Positions 34,713 to 46,867 of a stretch of DNA of 64,000 nucleotides are shown one piece after another. Positions within the stretch are counted from its first letter, which is position 1, and each line of letters begins with the position of its first letter. Both the position numbers and the translations under genes were made by a program. The stretch covers positions 1,550,001 through 1,614,000 of the forward strand of contig OY744473.1 in assembly GCA_963556145.1 (NCBI GenBank), in the 5' to 3' direction. The stretch comes from Hygrocybe punicea. Lineage: Eukaryota > Basidiomycota > Agaricomycetes > Agaricales > Hygrophoraceae. The notes beneath the pieces are model-generated. The model was not told the DNA's origin. It saw only the letters and a list, made by a program, of their open reading frames with translations, and made no database searches.

Positions 34713-36255
34713 TTACCTCAGTTAGCGGGATAGGGCCTGGGGAACGTAATTTTTACCATTTGATTAGATTTGCAATGTAGTACCATATGTTGATAAGATT
34801 CCAAATGTAGCATACATCAGGAAATCCATCTCATTTGTTCATCTATGGTGCCATTCAGATGACAGCTGTGAAGACGCTGAATTGCAGGAAGCTTCCGACG
34901 CTATTCATCCAAGCCGGCTGGTTCTTACCACGCAATACCTGCAACAGTAAGCCTTGTGCTAACTCATCCATATCTCTGGTTCAGGTGCAAACTGATCCCA
35001 ACCGGCATTCTGACATATCTGGACAAGCAATGTCAAACAGTTGTATCTGATCGAATTTGCCATTCTTACAACATCTGACAGCTTAATATGGTTCATATCA
35101 ACGCTATCAAGCTTGTAATTTTCACCAATGCTATTTGATATTATCTGGGTAGGTAACTGTCTTCAGATTCATGTCTTCCTTGTTGATCTGGGCAAGTAAT
35201 GCCAGCCAGGTGGGACCCTATCACACCTGTCATACTTAATATGCCGATCGCTATGTACGACTCTTGTATTACACTGTCATTTTGCTCCATCCGGCAGACT
35301 TTGCCATTTCTGCCAACTCTACTGTCTTTTATAAATGCAGATGGATATTTCTGTTTGATGTCCTTCTTGTTGATCTGGGCAAGTACTGCCATTCAGGTAG
35401 ATCCTATCATGCCTGCCATGCTTAATATGCCGACAACTGCCTGCGACTCTTATATTATATTGTCATTTTGCTCCGTCCGGCAGACATTGCCATTTCTGCA
35501 AACTCTACTGTCTTTTATAAATGCAGATATATATTTCGGTTTCATGTCCATCCAAGCAAGTATTGTAATTCAGACGCATGCTACCAGGTATCTAATTCTG
35601 CTAGGTATGATGAGAGCTACCAGACTTACATATTTGGCAAATTTTGGCAAGTCTTGTACCACATAGTCATTTCACTCATTCTGGCACACTTTGCAGTTTC
35701 TGCAAACTCGACTGTCCTATATCTTCCATTACCAGACAATGTATAATAGTTATATATATTATTCAAATAATTTATCTGCTAATCATTTATAATCTCATGT
35801 CATTTCGTCCACGTTTTCCCGATGGCATTGCCAAACAAGAGAAAGCAAGAAGCAAAAAAGAGATTCGAATGATAGATAACGTTATAACATGGATGATCGG
35901 AACGTACTGTACGTATATATAATGACAAGACTCCCCCCCTGTAAATCTTATACCCGAAATCGAAACCGTTTCGTTGAGTCATGGTCATATCTTGTCGACG
36001 ATAGTTACACGTTTCCAATGCGTGAACAAAACAAAGAAAAGGGAAAGAAAAAGAAAAAAAGGCCTGCACTCCACCAGGCTCAAAAGTTCCGGGTATATGG
36101 TTGAATCTGCCCAATCACGAGGAAAAGAAGGACAGAGTTGGTGATGGGGGGTGAACGGGTGGAATTGACTTGGAAAGGGAAATGGGTGAATTTCTCCGGA
36201 TCCCACACCTGCGAACTTTCACGAAGTAACAATGATATATTCTTACGGCGTGCAC
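34713..36255. other. A/T-rich spacer with repeats
   Basis: No gene found. It holds the 190-bp tandem repeat described separately, and an A/T-rich stretch at 35750-35960. It ends with the degenerate target site of the hAT element. Confidence 0.5.
35172..35580. repeat. About 190-bp tandem repeat
   Basis: Two full copies, about 35172-35361 and 35362-35550, plus the beginning of a third (ATCCAAGCAAGTATTG). Shared words are GTTGATCTGGGCAAGTA, TTAATATGCCGA, GTCATTTTGCTCC and CTGTCTTTTATAAATGCAG. A looser copy precedes them from about 34970. No coding potential is evident. Confidence 0.75.
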
Positions 36256-36425
36256 TAGTGTTGCCACGGCGCGGTCCAGCTCGGCTTGGCTACAGCTAAC
36301 AATGGCTAACCCATATATGGGTTATTAGCCAGACCGTTGTGGCAACGGCTAAACCACGGTTAACTGTCCAAAAAAGGCAATTTGTAGTGTCACATATATA
36401 ATTATTTTGTATTTACTGTTTTGTC

Positions 36426-36740
36426 ATCGCTCACCTGTACAAAGTACTAGTGAGTATTCCTAGAGACTCATCGTTCGCCTGTACAAAGTACAAGCAAGCT
36501 TTTATCTTGGCTCAGGCACTCCCTCGTTCCCTCAATCCATCCTCGTTCACCTGTACAAAGTACATGCGGGCTCCAGGCAAATCTTCGTTCAGGCACGCTT
36601 ACTACGTTCTCATTCACCTGTACACAGTACCAGCAAGCTCCAGGACCCCTGGCTCAGACATTCCCTCATTCCGCACTTGCTGGCTCATACAAGCTATCAG
36701 TGAGCTCATTCACCTATACGAAGTCCCAGCGAGCTCGGTG
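36426..36740. repeat. Subterminal CCTGTACAAAGTAC repeats
   Basis: Five imperfect copies of (A/G)TTC(A/G)CCTGTACAAAGTAC followed by AGCAAGCT or AGTGAG-like sequence, at about 36430, 36476, 36548, 36614 and 36708. The last two are degenerate. They start about 170 bp inside the hAT terminus and end about 120 bp before the cargo gene's ATG. hAT transposases bind subterminal repeats, so these may be binding sites; promoter repeats for the cargo gene are the other reading. Confidence 0.65.
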
Positions 36741-36861
36741 TTCCATCATTTGTCGTCCTTGGGCTCCATCTTACATCGACCGATTCTTCCCTCCTTGGCA
36801 TCCATATCCGTATGTACCATTCTTTTTGCACCTATTCTATTAACTCAAAAAGTGCTGTCAG

Positions 36862-39448
36862 ATGGAGTCGACCTTCAAAACCTTCCTCCTCGATAACTTT
36901 GTGATCACCTCCCTGAACGCAGGTCCCTTAGCTGCCTTCCCCAGTTCCCACAACTTCAGCTGCAATGATCCATCTCCAGAATGGACCTATAAGACGAACT
37001 GGGCCTGCAATGACTTTATACAGCTCCCATTTGTGCCCCGTTCAGTCCGATGGGATCATCCACTAATACAGCATCTAGTTTGTAATTACAAGTCACTACC
37101 TATTGAACGCGTCAGTATTTGCTTCCAATTATCAGTTGCTGTCCAACAAAAATGGCGTGATCTTGAAACCGCTCTCTTTGTGGTCGCTCAGGAATTGCTG
37201 GCACGAGCCCTGGCCTATTTTTCACTTGAATCCAAATGTTTCCCCCTTCCACACACATATGGCTACCGCTGCCTTCATACACGTGAACACGCTGCCAGAA
37301 AGTGTGCAATGACATGGCGAGATGCTTTCATACCATTGATGGCATGGTGTTCGATGGGCATCTCATTTTTCATAATGAATCATGAACTATATGGCGACAA
37401 CCCTAAGTGGGTGAATATACTCATTGATGAAGCCAAGATCCACCCAGAGTGGGTCCAACAACTGCGAGATTCACCAATTGCCGACTTCACCGACAGTGTT
37501 CCGAAAGTGGGCGTTGTCATAGATGTACATGAATGCAAATGGTTAGGACACCTCCCAAGACTTATCAGAGCCTGCATCCCTATCTGGTTCGTATGGAGCA
37601 CCCTCGACAAGCCCCTACGCACATCGCCGCAACCTGAGGTGGCAAAATACTTACCTAACTGTGCACAAGTCCAGGCTGCATTACAACAGTGGGAGTTGGA
37701 GCAGTTGCCTCCGACACCATCCGGCGCTACCATCGATGTAACACCCTCCCCAGAGAAATTTCCTAAACCAAACCTGGGCTCTTGCCAGAAATATGGAGAA
37801 ACTTGGCAGGAGTTCTTTGTTCAACAAGTGGTACGCCACGAGAGAAATGCTGCCATTGAGACTGCACAAGAAAAAGCCACTTGCTTGGCTTGCCAGAAGG
37901 AAAGTGAGCGCTATGGCACACTGGGGAAGAGAGGGGCTGCTGTCTTCCGCTGGCTGGAAACGGATGGCTTTCGCCTCAGAACGAGAGTCAATTTCAGAGA
38001 GATAGAGGATCTTTGGGAAGAAAAGCCAGTGGAACATATGCGGTATAATGCTTTTGATTGGGAATGGGATATCTGTACCGAATTCAACCCTGATGCGCCA
38101 GACAATGAAGACCCATTTGGTAACGATGACTATGATGGTGATTACGATGATCCCGCCTTGGAAGAAGGTGAGATGGGGCAACCCACTGGTCAAACGGAGA
38201 GCCAATGGATACCGGTGGGTCCACTTCCCACGGAACACTGGCAGCGAGATGTACTGTCTATTCATGGTGTCGGCAACCGCCACACGGATGCCGCAGCTCC
38301 TAAATTTCTAAGCATGCTTGACAGCCGTCTTTACGATCGTTTTGGATTTGATTAGGACGACACTACCTACTTTGAGGGTCCTACACCGTCAGATGCTGAA
38401 TGGGAACGGACTCTCAATATTTTGCAGGACCCTTGCCCTCAAGTGGCTTTGAAATACAAGGGCCCAATCTTCAACTTCATCACATGTCTACTCCATGAAC
38501 CAGTGGACAGCTCATCAGCCATGCCATGGGTTCTCAGTTCATCCAGTCTTTTTCCATTGCGTGAAAGACAGGACCATCATCTGACAATTAAGCTGAAGGA
38601 CATGGTAGGCAATACAGCACAAAAATTATATTTTATTTATGCTATGAAGGCTACCAAGGGTATTGATTGGCTGCTCACAGTAGATAGTCCGGTTACTGCT
38701 ATACAATGCCTCCGCTCGTGCAGAGATATTACAGAAGCTGTTCGGTATCTCATGGGACAAGGAATTCCGTTCAATACTCTTAATCCTTGCCATGCGTTTT
38801 CACCTCCACCGACGGGCCCTCCACCACCTCCCGTCTCTCTTGGTGTGCGTCCAATCAGTTATCAGCCTGATGCTGCTGATTATGCCGCTTATGAAGCGGC
38901 TTGGGACCATTTTCTCCATTCTTCACATGCACATGCAGCCATCCTCAAGGGTGGTATTGTCTGGCGCCTCGCAATGGAATTCATTGGCCCCAGATGCATT
39001 CTTACCGGCCCCTCTGATGTTGCCTCCTCCAAGGAACGAATATTCCGTTTTACAGATGACACCATTTTCTGTGACGATATCCTCCATAACGATGACCTTG
39101 ACCTCATATGTGGCATATACAGAGTTTATACTGGTAGGTACCTCTCTGGATTCAGTGGGTCATGTATTAATTCAATGTGATGAAGGATCGAACCAGCAGG
39201 TCTCCCATCTTTCCTGGTGGACAAAGCACTCGACTTGGCAGAAGAGTCTTTTCAACGTTGGCCACTGGACTCCTGCTGCTGAGGACTGGTTTCAGAAATG
39301 TCTCGAACTCATCTGGCAGAACAAGGCCCCATGCAGGACTGCTGGCAAGTGGTACGAATCCATTCCGAGGCATGGAAGGTCACTGCATTTGGCTCAGAAG
39401 CTAGATGTGGCAGCAGGCCAATTTATAGAAGGAAAGATATTTCTGTAG
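36862..39448 (+). pseudogene. hAT cargo gene, unknown function, one internal stop
   Basis: ATG at 36862 opens 497 residues to a TAG at 38353; the same frame continues with DDTTYFEGPTPSDAEWERTL for 260 more residues. It then splices from 39135 (GTAGGT) to SNQQVSHLSWWTKHSTWQKS, FNVGHWTPAAEDWFQKCLEL, and a stop at 39446. The combined length is about 850 residues. Notable blocks: WKHLP-like N-terminal segments, QEKATCLACQKESERYG (CxxC), a highly acidic stretch (about 38085-38175), HAHAAILKGGIVWRLAMEFI, and FCDDILHNDDLDLICGIYRV. It resembles a recurrent Agaricomycete hypothetical family found beside transposons. No domain is recognised. Only one nonsense codon separates it from a full reading frame, so decay looks recent. 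Confidence 0.6.
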
Positions 39449-39567
39449 CTTTGTTGGTCTCATGCCTTGCCCATCTCGTTTTTTTTTCTTGTGCCATTAC
39501 ATTTTCCTTACCATTCATGTAGATCTCTGACTATCAATACTGTATCATGAAAAATGGACTATTTATT

Positions 39568-42500
39568 TCACTGAAGCCTTTCTGTGAGACATTGAATGAA
39601 TGAATGAATATCTTCCAGGAGTTGTATCTGTGCGTCATCATAAGTCTCCAACTCTTGAAGCTCCTGACCCCAATCCAGACCATCAGTAAAGTTAAGACCT
39701 CTTCCCTGCCGAAAGGAATACTTCAAAAGTTGAAGCGCTTCCATTAATTCTGGTGAAATGCGATTTCGTCGTGCTGTCATGGTCTCCTTGCTTGATGAGA
39801 ATACCCATTAACAAGGTACTGCTGAAGCTTGTATCAGCAAATTGTCCATGGTGAGAGGAAAAATTCTTGGATAGCGAAGTTGATTTTCCTAGTCCCACCT
39901 ATATTTAGCATGAAAAGGATACACCTGTCATTGACCTCACATACCTGCCAGTATAAAAGACTATTTGTTATTGGTTGTGTATCACGAAGGTATGCTGCAG
40001 CTTCACCCTCTATTACCCATTGCGCAGCCGAATGATTTCGATTACGGTTGAGGCCGAGGATGTCTCTTGCAGTTGGACATGGCCGTATGGCAGGTGGATC
40101 TGCATTGTTTATGGTAGGGGCCTCAGTTCCAGTATTAGAGATGGTGTCGTATGGGCGAAGCTACATAAGATAGAGTAATGCAGCCGATAAAAGCAAAAAA
40201 TGTTGGTACATATGGCATTAATAAACAACTCCTTTGCCCAATCAATCCGTTCTGGCTGGTACTCCTCGAACCACGTCAATTTGACAGATGGATCCAGAAC
40301 TGGGGAAGAAAACTGGTTAGCAAAAGTAAAGGATCAATGAAATACGAACTCATAGCCAGTGTATAAGCAGAGACCATGTCAGTTCAGCTACTATATGATT
40401 TGAGTTTGTCGATCCCATGTTGAACGATATCAGAAGTTTCCGGATTCTCATCTTGATGTACTTTCCAGACATTGAGCATTGCTTCAAATGCAGGTACAGC
40501 GTAGTGTTGCCTCAACTCAGCTGGTCAGAAAAAGCTGATCCCGGTCCTGCATTTCTGGTGCACAACCAGGTTTCTTGTATGTCTATAATTCAAAGCTATG
40601 ACCTATAGCTTTGAATTATAGACATACAAGAAACCTGGTTGTGCACCAGAAATGCAGGACCGGGATCAGCTTTTTCTGACCAGCTGAGTTGAGGCAACAC
40701 TAGTACAGCGTGACATAATGTTGGAGTCTTCTCATGTGATAATATTTGTTGGAATGCGTGTGGAATCTGACAATGATAATGTGTTATATACAAAAGCAAC
40801 AATCAAATACACTAACCTGGAGAATAGAATAAAATTTTCGAAGAGCATCCCAGTCGGATTCATCAAGCTTGAACTTGTGTAATTCAACAAATTCCTGGCT
40901 TTCGAGGAAGATGTCAAGAACCTAGGTAACCAAGTCAATATTGGCCACGAAAATTAGAAAGAAAAATACTTCTTGAAGGTCAATGGCTCATTCAATCATG
41001 AGGAGTGTTGAAGACCACCTCACTTCCATGTCACGTAGAAGCTGAAGCTCTTTCCGCTCTAGTTTCTCAAACAATGATGAAAAATATTGTCAGCACAGAG
41101 AAGATGATCGTATCTAGTATAAATTAATGTTTGCACACCAAACAGTAAGTTGCTGTACAAGAAATCAAAAGAGAGACACACCGCACAAATGAGAGACCGA
41201 ACTGTCGCAATCGGATCTCAGTCAAGTCCTTCCAAGAAGTTTGAAGGGTAAAAGTCTTCAGCAGTTTCTGCAACATAGTCGAGATTGGTGATTGCCGCTA
41301 GCATGGCCTTGCAGGCAGGATTGACGATGTGAGGAAAACATCTGGAGGCAAAGAGCATTAGTAATTACAGTGCAGCAACAATATCATATCACATACCTAA
41401 TTCGACATTCAGTTTTGTGAAATTTGATTTTTTGTCGTTGAAGTTCACATTCCAACATGGCCATGAATGTATCGTTGTTTGAAGCATTGTCGAGAGTGAT
41501 CCATCCGATCTAAAAGGATGAGGGTCAATGAGAATACTAAGAAAAAATTGAATACCTTATCAGTAATCAGAAGCCGATCGGTAACATAGATGAATACATG
41601 GGCAAGATGTTCACCATCATGTCACCCAGGAACATGATGAAATCCCACTAAGTCAGAACGTAATTTGAGAATGTGTTGAAGGCCACTCAGGGTTTCTTTG
41701 GTACGTGATTGTATCCAATGAGCGGTGACAGTCATGAAAGGTGAGCGATTCGGATCAGACCACATGTCCATTGTGAATGAAATTTTCCCTAAAGAATGCT
41801 GTTCCTCCATTAATAAGATTGTCCAGAAAGTAGGTAGCAGCCGCACTGACCTGCATGTCCCGACTTAGTTGATCTAAATGTTCTTGAAGTGTCTCTTCGA
41901 TGCATTTACGAATCGTGGTTCTACCAGGAATATCTGACTCCCGGAGTTCCTCTCGAGGCATCAGGAAAATTGCATGCAGGTGTGGTGATTCAACAACGTT
42001 GAGTGACTGAAATCATAATATCTCATCAATACAGGAATATAAAACCATATAAAAATATACTTGATCATCCCCAACGATGAACTGGACGATCGCATCAGCG
42101 AAAGCTTCCCTTGAGAATGGAGTCCATCCTTGTGGCACCGGTGCTGTTGATTGCCCTTTGCCCTTTCGATATTCATGCAGGGCAGCCTGGGCACTCTTCG
42201 CCTTTATATTGACCCCGAACTCATCACAACGGGATACCCAAATGTCCATGTGCTCCTCCATCAAATGACGGCGAAGAGTCCTGGTGGATGTCTTGATACT
42301 AAATTTTGCAATCTGGTGGTTCGGATTTGTTGCATGGATAGTCCTATTAAAGTCGTCAAACATGATATAATAACCAGGCTGTTGAAAGAACATACCCGCA
42401 GAAAGTACAAATCTGCTGGTTTCCCCTCTTTTCAAAGAAAGTCCACACGTCTGATGCGACGTGACGAGTCTTGTTGCCCGCAGGACCATCCATTTGCGGT

Positions 42501-43221
42501 GAAGGAGCTGCTGGATTCGCTGCAGGTGGCCATCGGTTATGGGTGGATTTTGACTCAGAGCTGGACCCAGAGCTGGACATTGACGCTGGCGACATTGGTG
42601 GGGGCATAGTATTTTCCAGATCAAAAAATGGGAGTGAAGGTGGTTGCTGTGAAGTCGAGGGTTGTGGAGGTGAAAGCGGGGAGAAGATATCATCGTCATG
42701 AGAACTCGACGGTAACTGAAATGTGACATGTCTTGTAGGTATGATTGGACTTTCGGGAGAGGGTTGCTTGCGAGGGGTTGACGTAACAGGCATCTTCCTT
42801 TGCTGATGACGACCATGGCGTGAGCAGGGAGATGGTGTAAACAATATGTCGATAGCTGTTGCTACGTTGTCCGGATCATTAGCTTTCACAGAAAGAACCC
42901 TGCGCCAGGAATAACGCAATATCGTAGGCCCTGCTTTTGGCATGGGTGTAATGGGTTGAATAACATGACCTGATAGGAAACCTGGGCCAAAGGTGTCAAC
43001 TTCAAGATCTACTTCAACAGCCTTGCCTTTTCCCTTGTCTCGGCAGATCTGTTCGGTAGTTGCAGTGGATGGTTGAGGTACTAGAAATGTATGCGAGTGT
43101 CAGTACCATATAGAAGCAGGTTTAAAATGAAATATATACCTTGAATTCGGAAGGATGTTTGAAGCGCGCCATTTGCAAAGGCAGTTATCTTGGACTTTTT
43201 GGGTGCACGACGAGGAGGCAT
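39568..43221 (-). pseudogene. hAT transposase, BED finger, inactivated
   Basis: Start MPPRRAPKKSKITAFANGAL at 43221. After a Ser/Pro-rich linker comes a BED-type finger (VWTFFEKRGNQQICTFC, then RTLRRHLMEEH). The catalytic domain shows KISFTMDMWSDPNRSPFMTV (first Asp), HDGEHLAHVFIYVTDRL, GWITLDNASNNDTF (second Asp), CFPHIVNPACKAML, FQQILSHEKTPTLCHA, LDPSVKLTWFEEYQPERIDW, and the C-terminal dimerisation block ASAVPC*WVFSSSK then RRNRISPELMEALQLL. Lesions: TGA for the expected Arg in VPG*HDGEH; a 201-bp MITE at 40502-40702; and TAA at 39808-39810, where hAT enzymes have the catalytic Glu of the CER.FS motif. It is inactive here, but its sequence defines the family likely to move the TAGTGTTGCC MITEs. 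Confidence 0.87.
40502..40702. mobile_element. 201-bp palindromic hAT MITE
   Basis: Two 98-bp arms starting TAGTGTTGCCTCAACTCAGC surround a 5-bp centre (GACCT); I see no mismatch between arms. It is flanked by a perfect 8-bp duplication GTACAGCG (40494-40501 and 40703-40710). It lies inside the hAT transposase gene between the CHA and PAFEAML codons. An RNA across it would fold into one long hairpin. The arm perfection suggests recent insertion. Confidence 0.95.
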
Positions 43222-45690
43222 GTTGGTCTGAAGAGTTATGCAGAGATTAGCTCTAAATAGCTGAATATATTTCAATTGACGACTAACATCATTTTCAATT
43301 TACTGGACCTCCGGACATGGATAGCTCTACTACATTTCCAATGGTGTTGCCTCATGGCAAAGTGTCCATCTCAACCAACATGTATCGCAAACACATGTGT
43401 CGTTGTATGAGTGTATTCTGCCATGAACCACGCCCCTTACTGACAATTAATATTCCTATGAGACTGCGCCCCTGTACAACGTGGTGAACAGGTTGAATAT
43501 GCAGATAGAAGGTGTCAGGTGAGTTTGATGGCGGACGTATGAAATACACATGAAACACAGATATTGGCAAAAGTACAATAGAAAAAATGTGCATGTCTCA
43601 GCAGTGGCAAAGTGAAAAGGTGAAGAGATTTAAAATAAAATAAAAAGGTGGTACTAAATGCAGCAGCACGCAGACACATTGCAGCCAACATTGCAATGGT
43701 AAGTTTGTGATCTATTCCTGGCATCGAATGGGCAGATCTTGGTGAAAAATACAAATAAGAATGAACAAACCCATCCTGAAGAGACATGGGCATAAGTCAA
43801 TGTACCCAGAGCAGGAGAAGCAAAGAGCAGGGAGAAGACGACGCCAGCTATAGCGAAATGGCAGATAAGAACCGCAGCGTGTGGGTCGGCATTGATAGAT
43901 AACACAGCCAAAGTCTCGCTATGATTCAATCAAGAGGAGAGAAGTGACAAGCCAGTGCGCCAAAGGTGGGGAAAGAGTTGGAAGACGATGCCAGCGGCCA
44001 GCCACAGCAAAGAGTAGAGAGCGTCGACAGTGGCAGAAAATCTCCCTACAATTCAATCGAGGGGAGATGAGAGAAAAGACTTAGACAAAGACGCATAAAC
44101 TAACCCAATCATGTGACCATGAGACTCGACTACTTGGTAAGGGCAAAGCCTTTTCAATCTCTTCGACTTCGACCAACTTTGCTGGTGCTCAGCACCAGCA
44201 AAATCTTGTCTCACCGCTTTCACTACCAACCTTACCGGTGCTGAGCACTAGCAAAGTTTTGTCTCTGTTGTCTCTGTTGTCTCTGCATCTCCCTTCTTTT
44301 GCTATCCTGATCTTGTTGTCTGGCCCACATTTTGCCTCCTTCTCTCCCTGTCTGTTTCGCCAGTGCTGTGCACCAGCGAACCTTTTCCTTGTCATCACCT
44401 TTTCATTGCCCCCCATGCACTGGTGGTGTCTTGGCATGTTTTACGTGTTCTCTTGGCAACAAACTTGGCGATTTCATGTCAACATGCATGTAGCTGATGT
44501 AGCAACATCTTCACATTCTTCCTTTTGACAATTGTTTCAGCAGAATGTCTTCGACATTTGCCCTGGGCCATGGTTCTTTCGAGGTATATCAGTTGAACAA
44601 TAACGCATCATAAAAATTTCGATGGGATTAGCCTACATGGACCATTTTATCCTCCTTCATGGCCAAACGTGCTTTCACCCAACATTTTTTCGGCCTGCTA
44701 CAAGTGTTTTGGGTCTCAAGTTCAAGAAAAGAATGGCAGCTGACAATCTTGGTGAGCAATGATTCCTTTCAGCATCTTATCTTGTGCGCTTAATGGATAT
44801 CAAGTGTCTACATGCCGTTGGAATTGGCACAGGAGCGATCAACTCGGCTACACCCTATATAATCCTGAATGCCCACACCGCACCCCTTCCTTACCCCCAG
44901 CCATGCCCAGACCCTATTTCAAGATCCCAATTGGTGGTAGCCTAGCAGGTATGTTGTCTTCGCTCTCCACCTGCCATCTCTCATCATTATCACCATCCCA
45001 ATCCCAGGCCACGACCTCAGCGATGCCGTGTTTTGCTTTGCTTTTTCACCAAACACGTCAATGCCCCATGAGTCGTGTACGTCGTTGTTGAGAGTTATGT
45101 GGTTCATGATATGATTAACGAATCCAGCAGAGTAAGATGCCTAATGGTCACATCAGACTTGACAGCTTGGACTTTGAGGTGAAACTTGGAGCGAGGCACA
45201 TGTCGACACTACAGTAGAATGATGGAATAAGAAATTCGACCATCCGGGAGTGCTACGTACAACTTTGAGTTGGATTGACCCCAATGATTTCGCTGCCGAT
45301 GAATATGATGGAATGGTTGATAGGTTGGTTGCAGGCACGGTAATGTGGCAAGACCAATGAAATGTTAATGGACAGCTGATTCGTGCCCTCTGCACCGGTT
45401 AAAAGGGCATTGTATTAACTTTGACATTGTATTTTACACAAAAACCTATCTTGCATTAGTACAGCAGCTGTCTAGCGACATTGTGAGCTGTGGGCAATGC
45501 CAGACAACAAGCTGCAAGGCAGCAAACACACTGAAAACCTCAAATTTATTAAATTTCCTAATTTGGAATTTTATAACAGCTAAAAATGGCTAGCTGTGGC
45601 TAAGCCAAGGTTTAACCATTAGCCGAGCAACGGCTCAGCTCAGCTAATCTTCGGCTCAGCTCAATCGGCTCACAGTTTCGGACCAAGCCA
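43222..45690. other. Right part of hAT element, no clear gene
   Basis: About 43790-44070 holds two diverged copies of a 130-bp sequence (GAAGACGA(C/T)GCCAGC...ATTCAATC(A/G)AG). At 44175-44375, GGTGCTGAGCACCAGC-type short palindromes recur three times. A possible exon at 44902-44950 encodes MPRPYFKIPIGGSLAG before GTATGT, with no continuation recognised. The last 150 bp are rich in GGCTAA/TTAGCC words, as at the left end. Confidence 0.45.
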
Positions 45691-45889
45691 TGGCAACACT
45701 AACATGCACCTGACTGACCATCCACCTGTCATGTGCTCTATCCCTTTTCTTTCCGCTATGCCTGTCATTGCTTGCCTGTGTTATCCTCTTACTCATCTTC
45801 TCACCCTGTCTCATTCTACTCCAAATTTCTTCCATCATCATCATGCACATCACCCAATGGCTTTTAACGTCCTCATTCGCCACCTTTCT

Positions 45890-46718
45890 CAATTTCCAGC
45901 GTGCTTCATCATCATGCCTGGCTATGCCCATCTTGCCGGCCTTCTCCCTTGCTTACACATTCGACGTACCAATCCAGATAAACCATGTACCCTCACTTTA
46001 GATGGCAAAATCGTCTTGGGCACTAGCAATGACGGCTGTGTGCAAACCATCCGTGCCCTCCTTCAATATTTTCTATCTTTCAACACCAACCTTGAAGTCG
46101 GCCTCCATTTTGTTGAAGGCCGCGTCTCCTCTATCGACAGCACCATCGTCGCAGGTGATGGGTACGATGTGAACAATTACGACTTTGTCATTGAAGCTGA
46201 ACATATTACATGCCATTGCAGGTGACCTTCAAGTTGAACTGTTGCAACTTTTTGTCACCGTTGCTGGCATCGTATGAGCCTCTCTCTCAATGATGTCTTA
46301 ATTACTTCTTTTTCATCATCTGTTACAGTCAGGCCCTCAAAAAAATGAATGCGAGTTCCAAATAGATGTCAAACAGTGGTGTGTTGGCCAACAGCGACTT
46401 GCAGGCATCATTTGTCATTTCCCCACGATGAACCATCATTTCCGTGACAAGGCTCCCACACCTCAACAAGGTGCTTCCATTTGTGTCAGCAGCTGTGTAG
46501 TGACCCCTGCCATCACATCCGAGGGCGACAACACTGTGAAAAGGATCGTGCTCGAAGGCAAAGACATCACTTTCTTGGCCCCAGATGCCAATGTGGTTCC
46601 TGTCTCTCCACTGAAAGGTTTCCAGTTAAACCTTTTCCATTTGAGCCATCATGACCTCACCTCCCACAGGACAACCATCTGCATTTATGTGGGGTTCCAG
46701 TGCCACCAGGTCTTCTAA
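45890..46718 (+). CDS. Hypothetical protein, possible OB-fold
   Basis: Exon 1, roughly 45890-46220, encodes LTLDGKIVLGTSNDGCVQTI, LEVGLHFVEGRVSSIDSTIV and DYDFVIEAEHI. A further exon from about 46330 encodes CEFQIDVKQWCVGQQRLAGI, ICHFPTMNHHF, and RIVLEGKDITFLAPDANVVP, ending at 46716. The start and the joining intron (about 46222-46330) are not certain. The beta-rich, glycine-punctuated pattern with EGRVSSI and LAGIICHFP recalls OB-fold proteins, but I cannot assign a family. It lies directly upstream of a Helitron fragment in the same orientation. Confidence 0.35.
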
Positions 46719-46867
46719 GGGAAAACACCGTCATGACAATGTCAGTTAACTGTTGTTTCAACTTTATCTGAAGATTCTTTCCACATTAGCCCCTTTTCCC
46801 TTATGTGTAAAAGTTTTTTCCTTCTTAATAAATGTGAGCCATGGTTTGCCTCCCTCTTCATCGCCTC

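Larger units (their letters stand above)
36256..45701. mobile_element. 9.4-kb hAT element with cargo gene
   Basis: Termini are TAGTGTTGCCACGGC at 36256 and GCCATGGCAACACTA ending at 45701. The flanks GCGTGCAC (36248-36255) and ACATGCAC (45702-45709) match at 6 of 8 positions, both differences being transitions, as expected for an aged 8-bp hAT duplication. Subterminal regions on both sides are rich in GGCTAA/TTAGCC words. Inside are a plus-strand gene (36862-39448) and a minus-strand hAT transposase (39568-43221), convergent and 120 bp apart. Two MITEs in the window have the same terminal decamer. Pairing of these two ends is inferred from termini and flanks; an alternative is two unrelated solo ends. 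Confidence 0.72.

Noticed and set aside
43335..43360. GGTGTTGCCTCATGGCAA as another hAT terminus
   Set aside because: The first base pairs do not fit TAGTGTTGCC, there is no inverted partner, and it lies within the 9.4-kb element.
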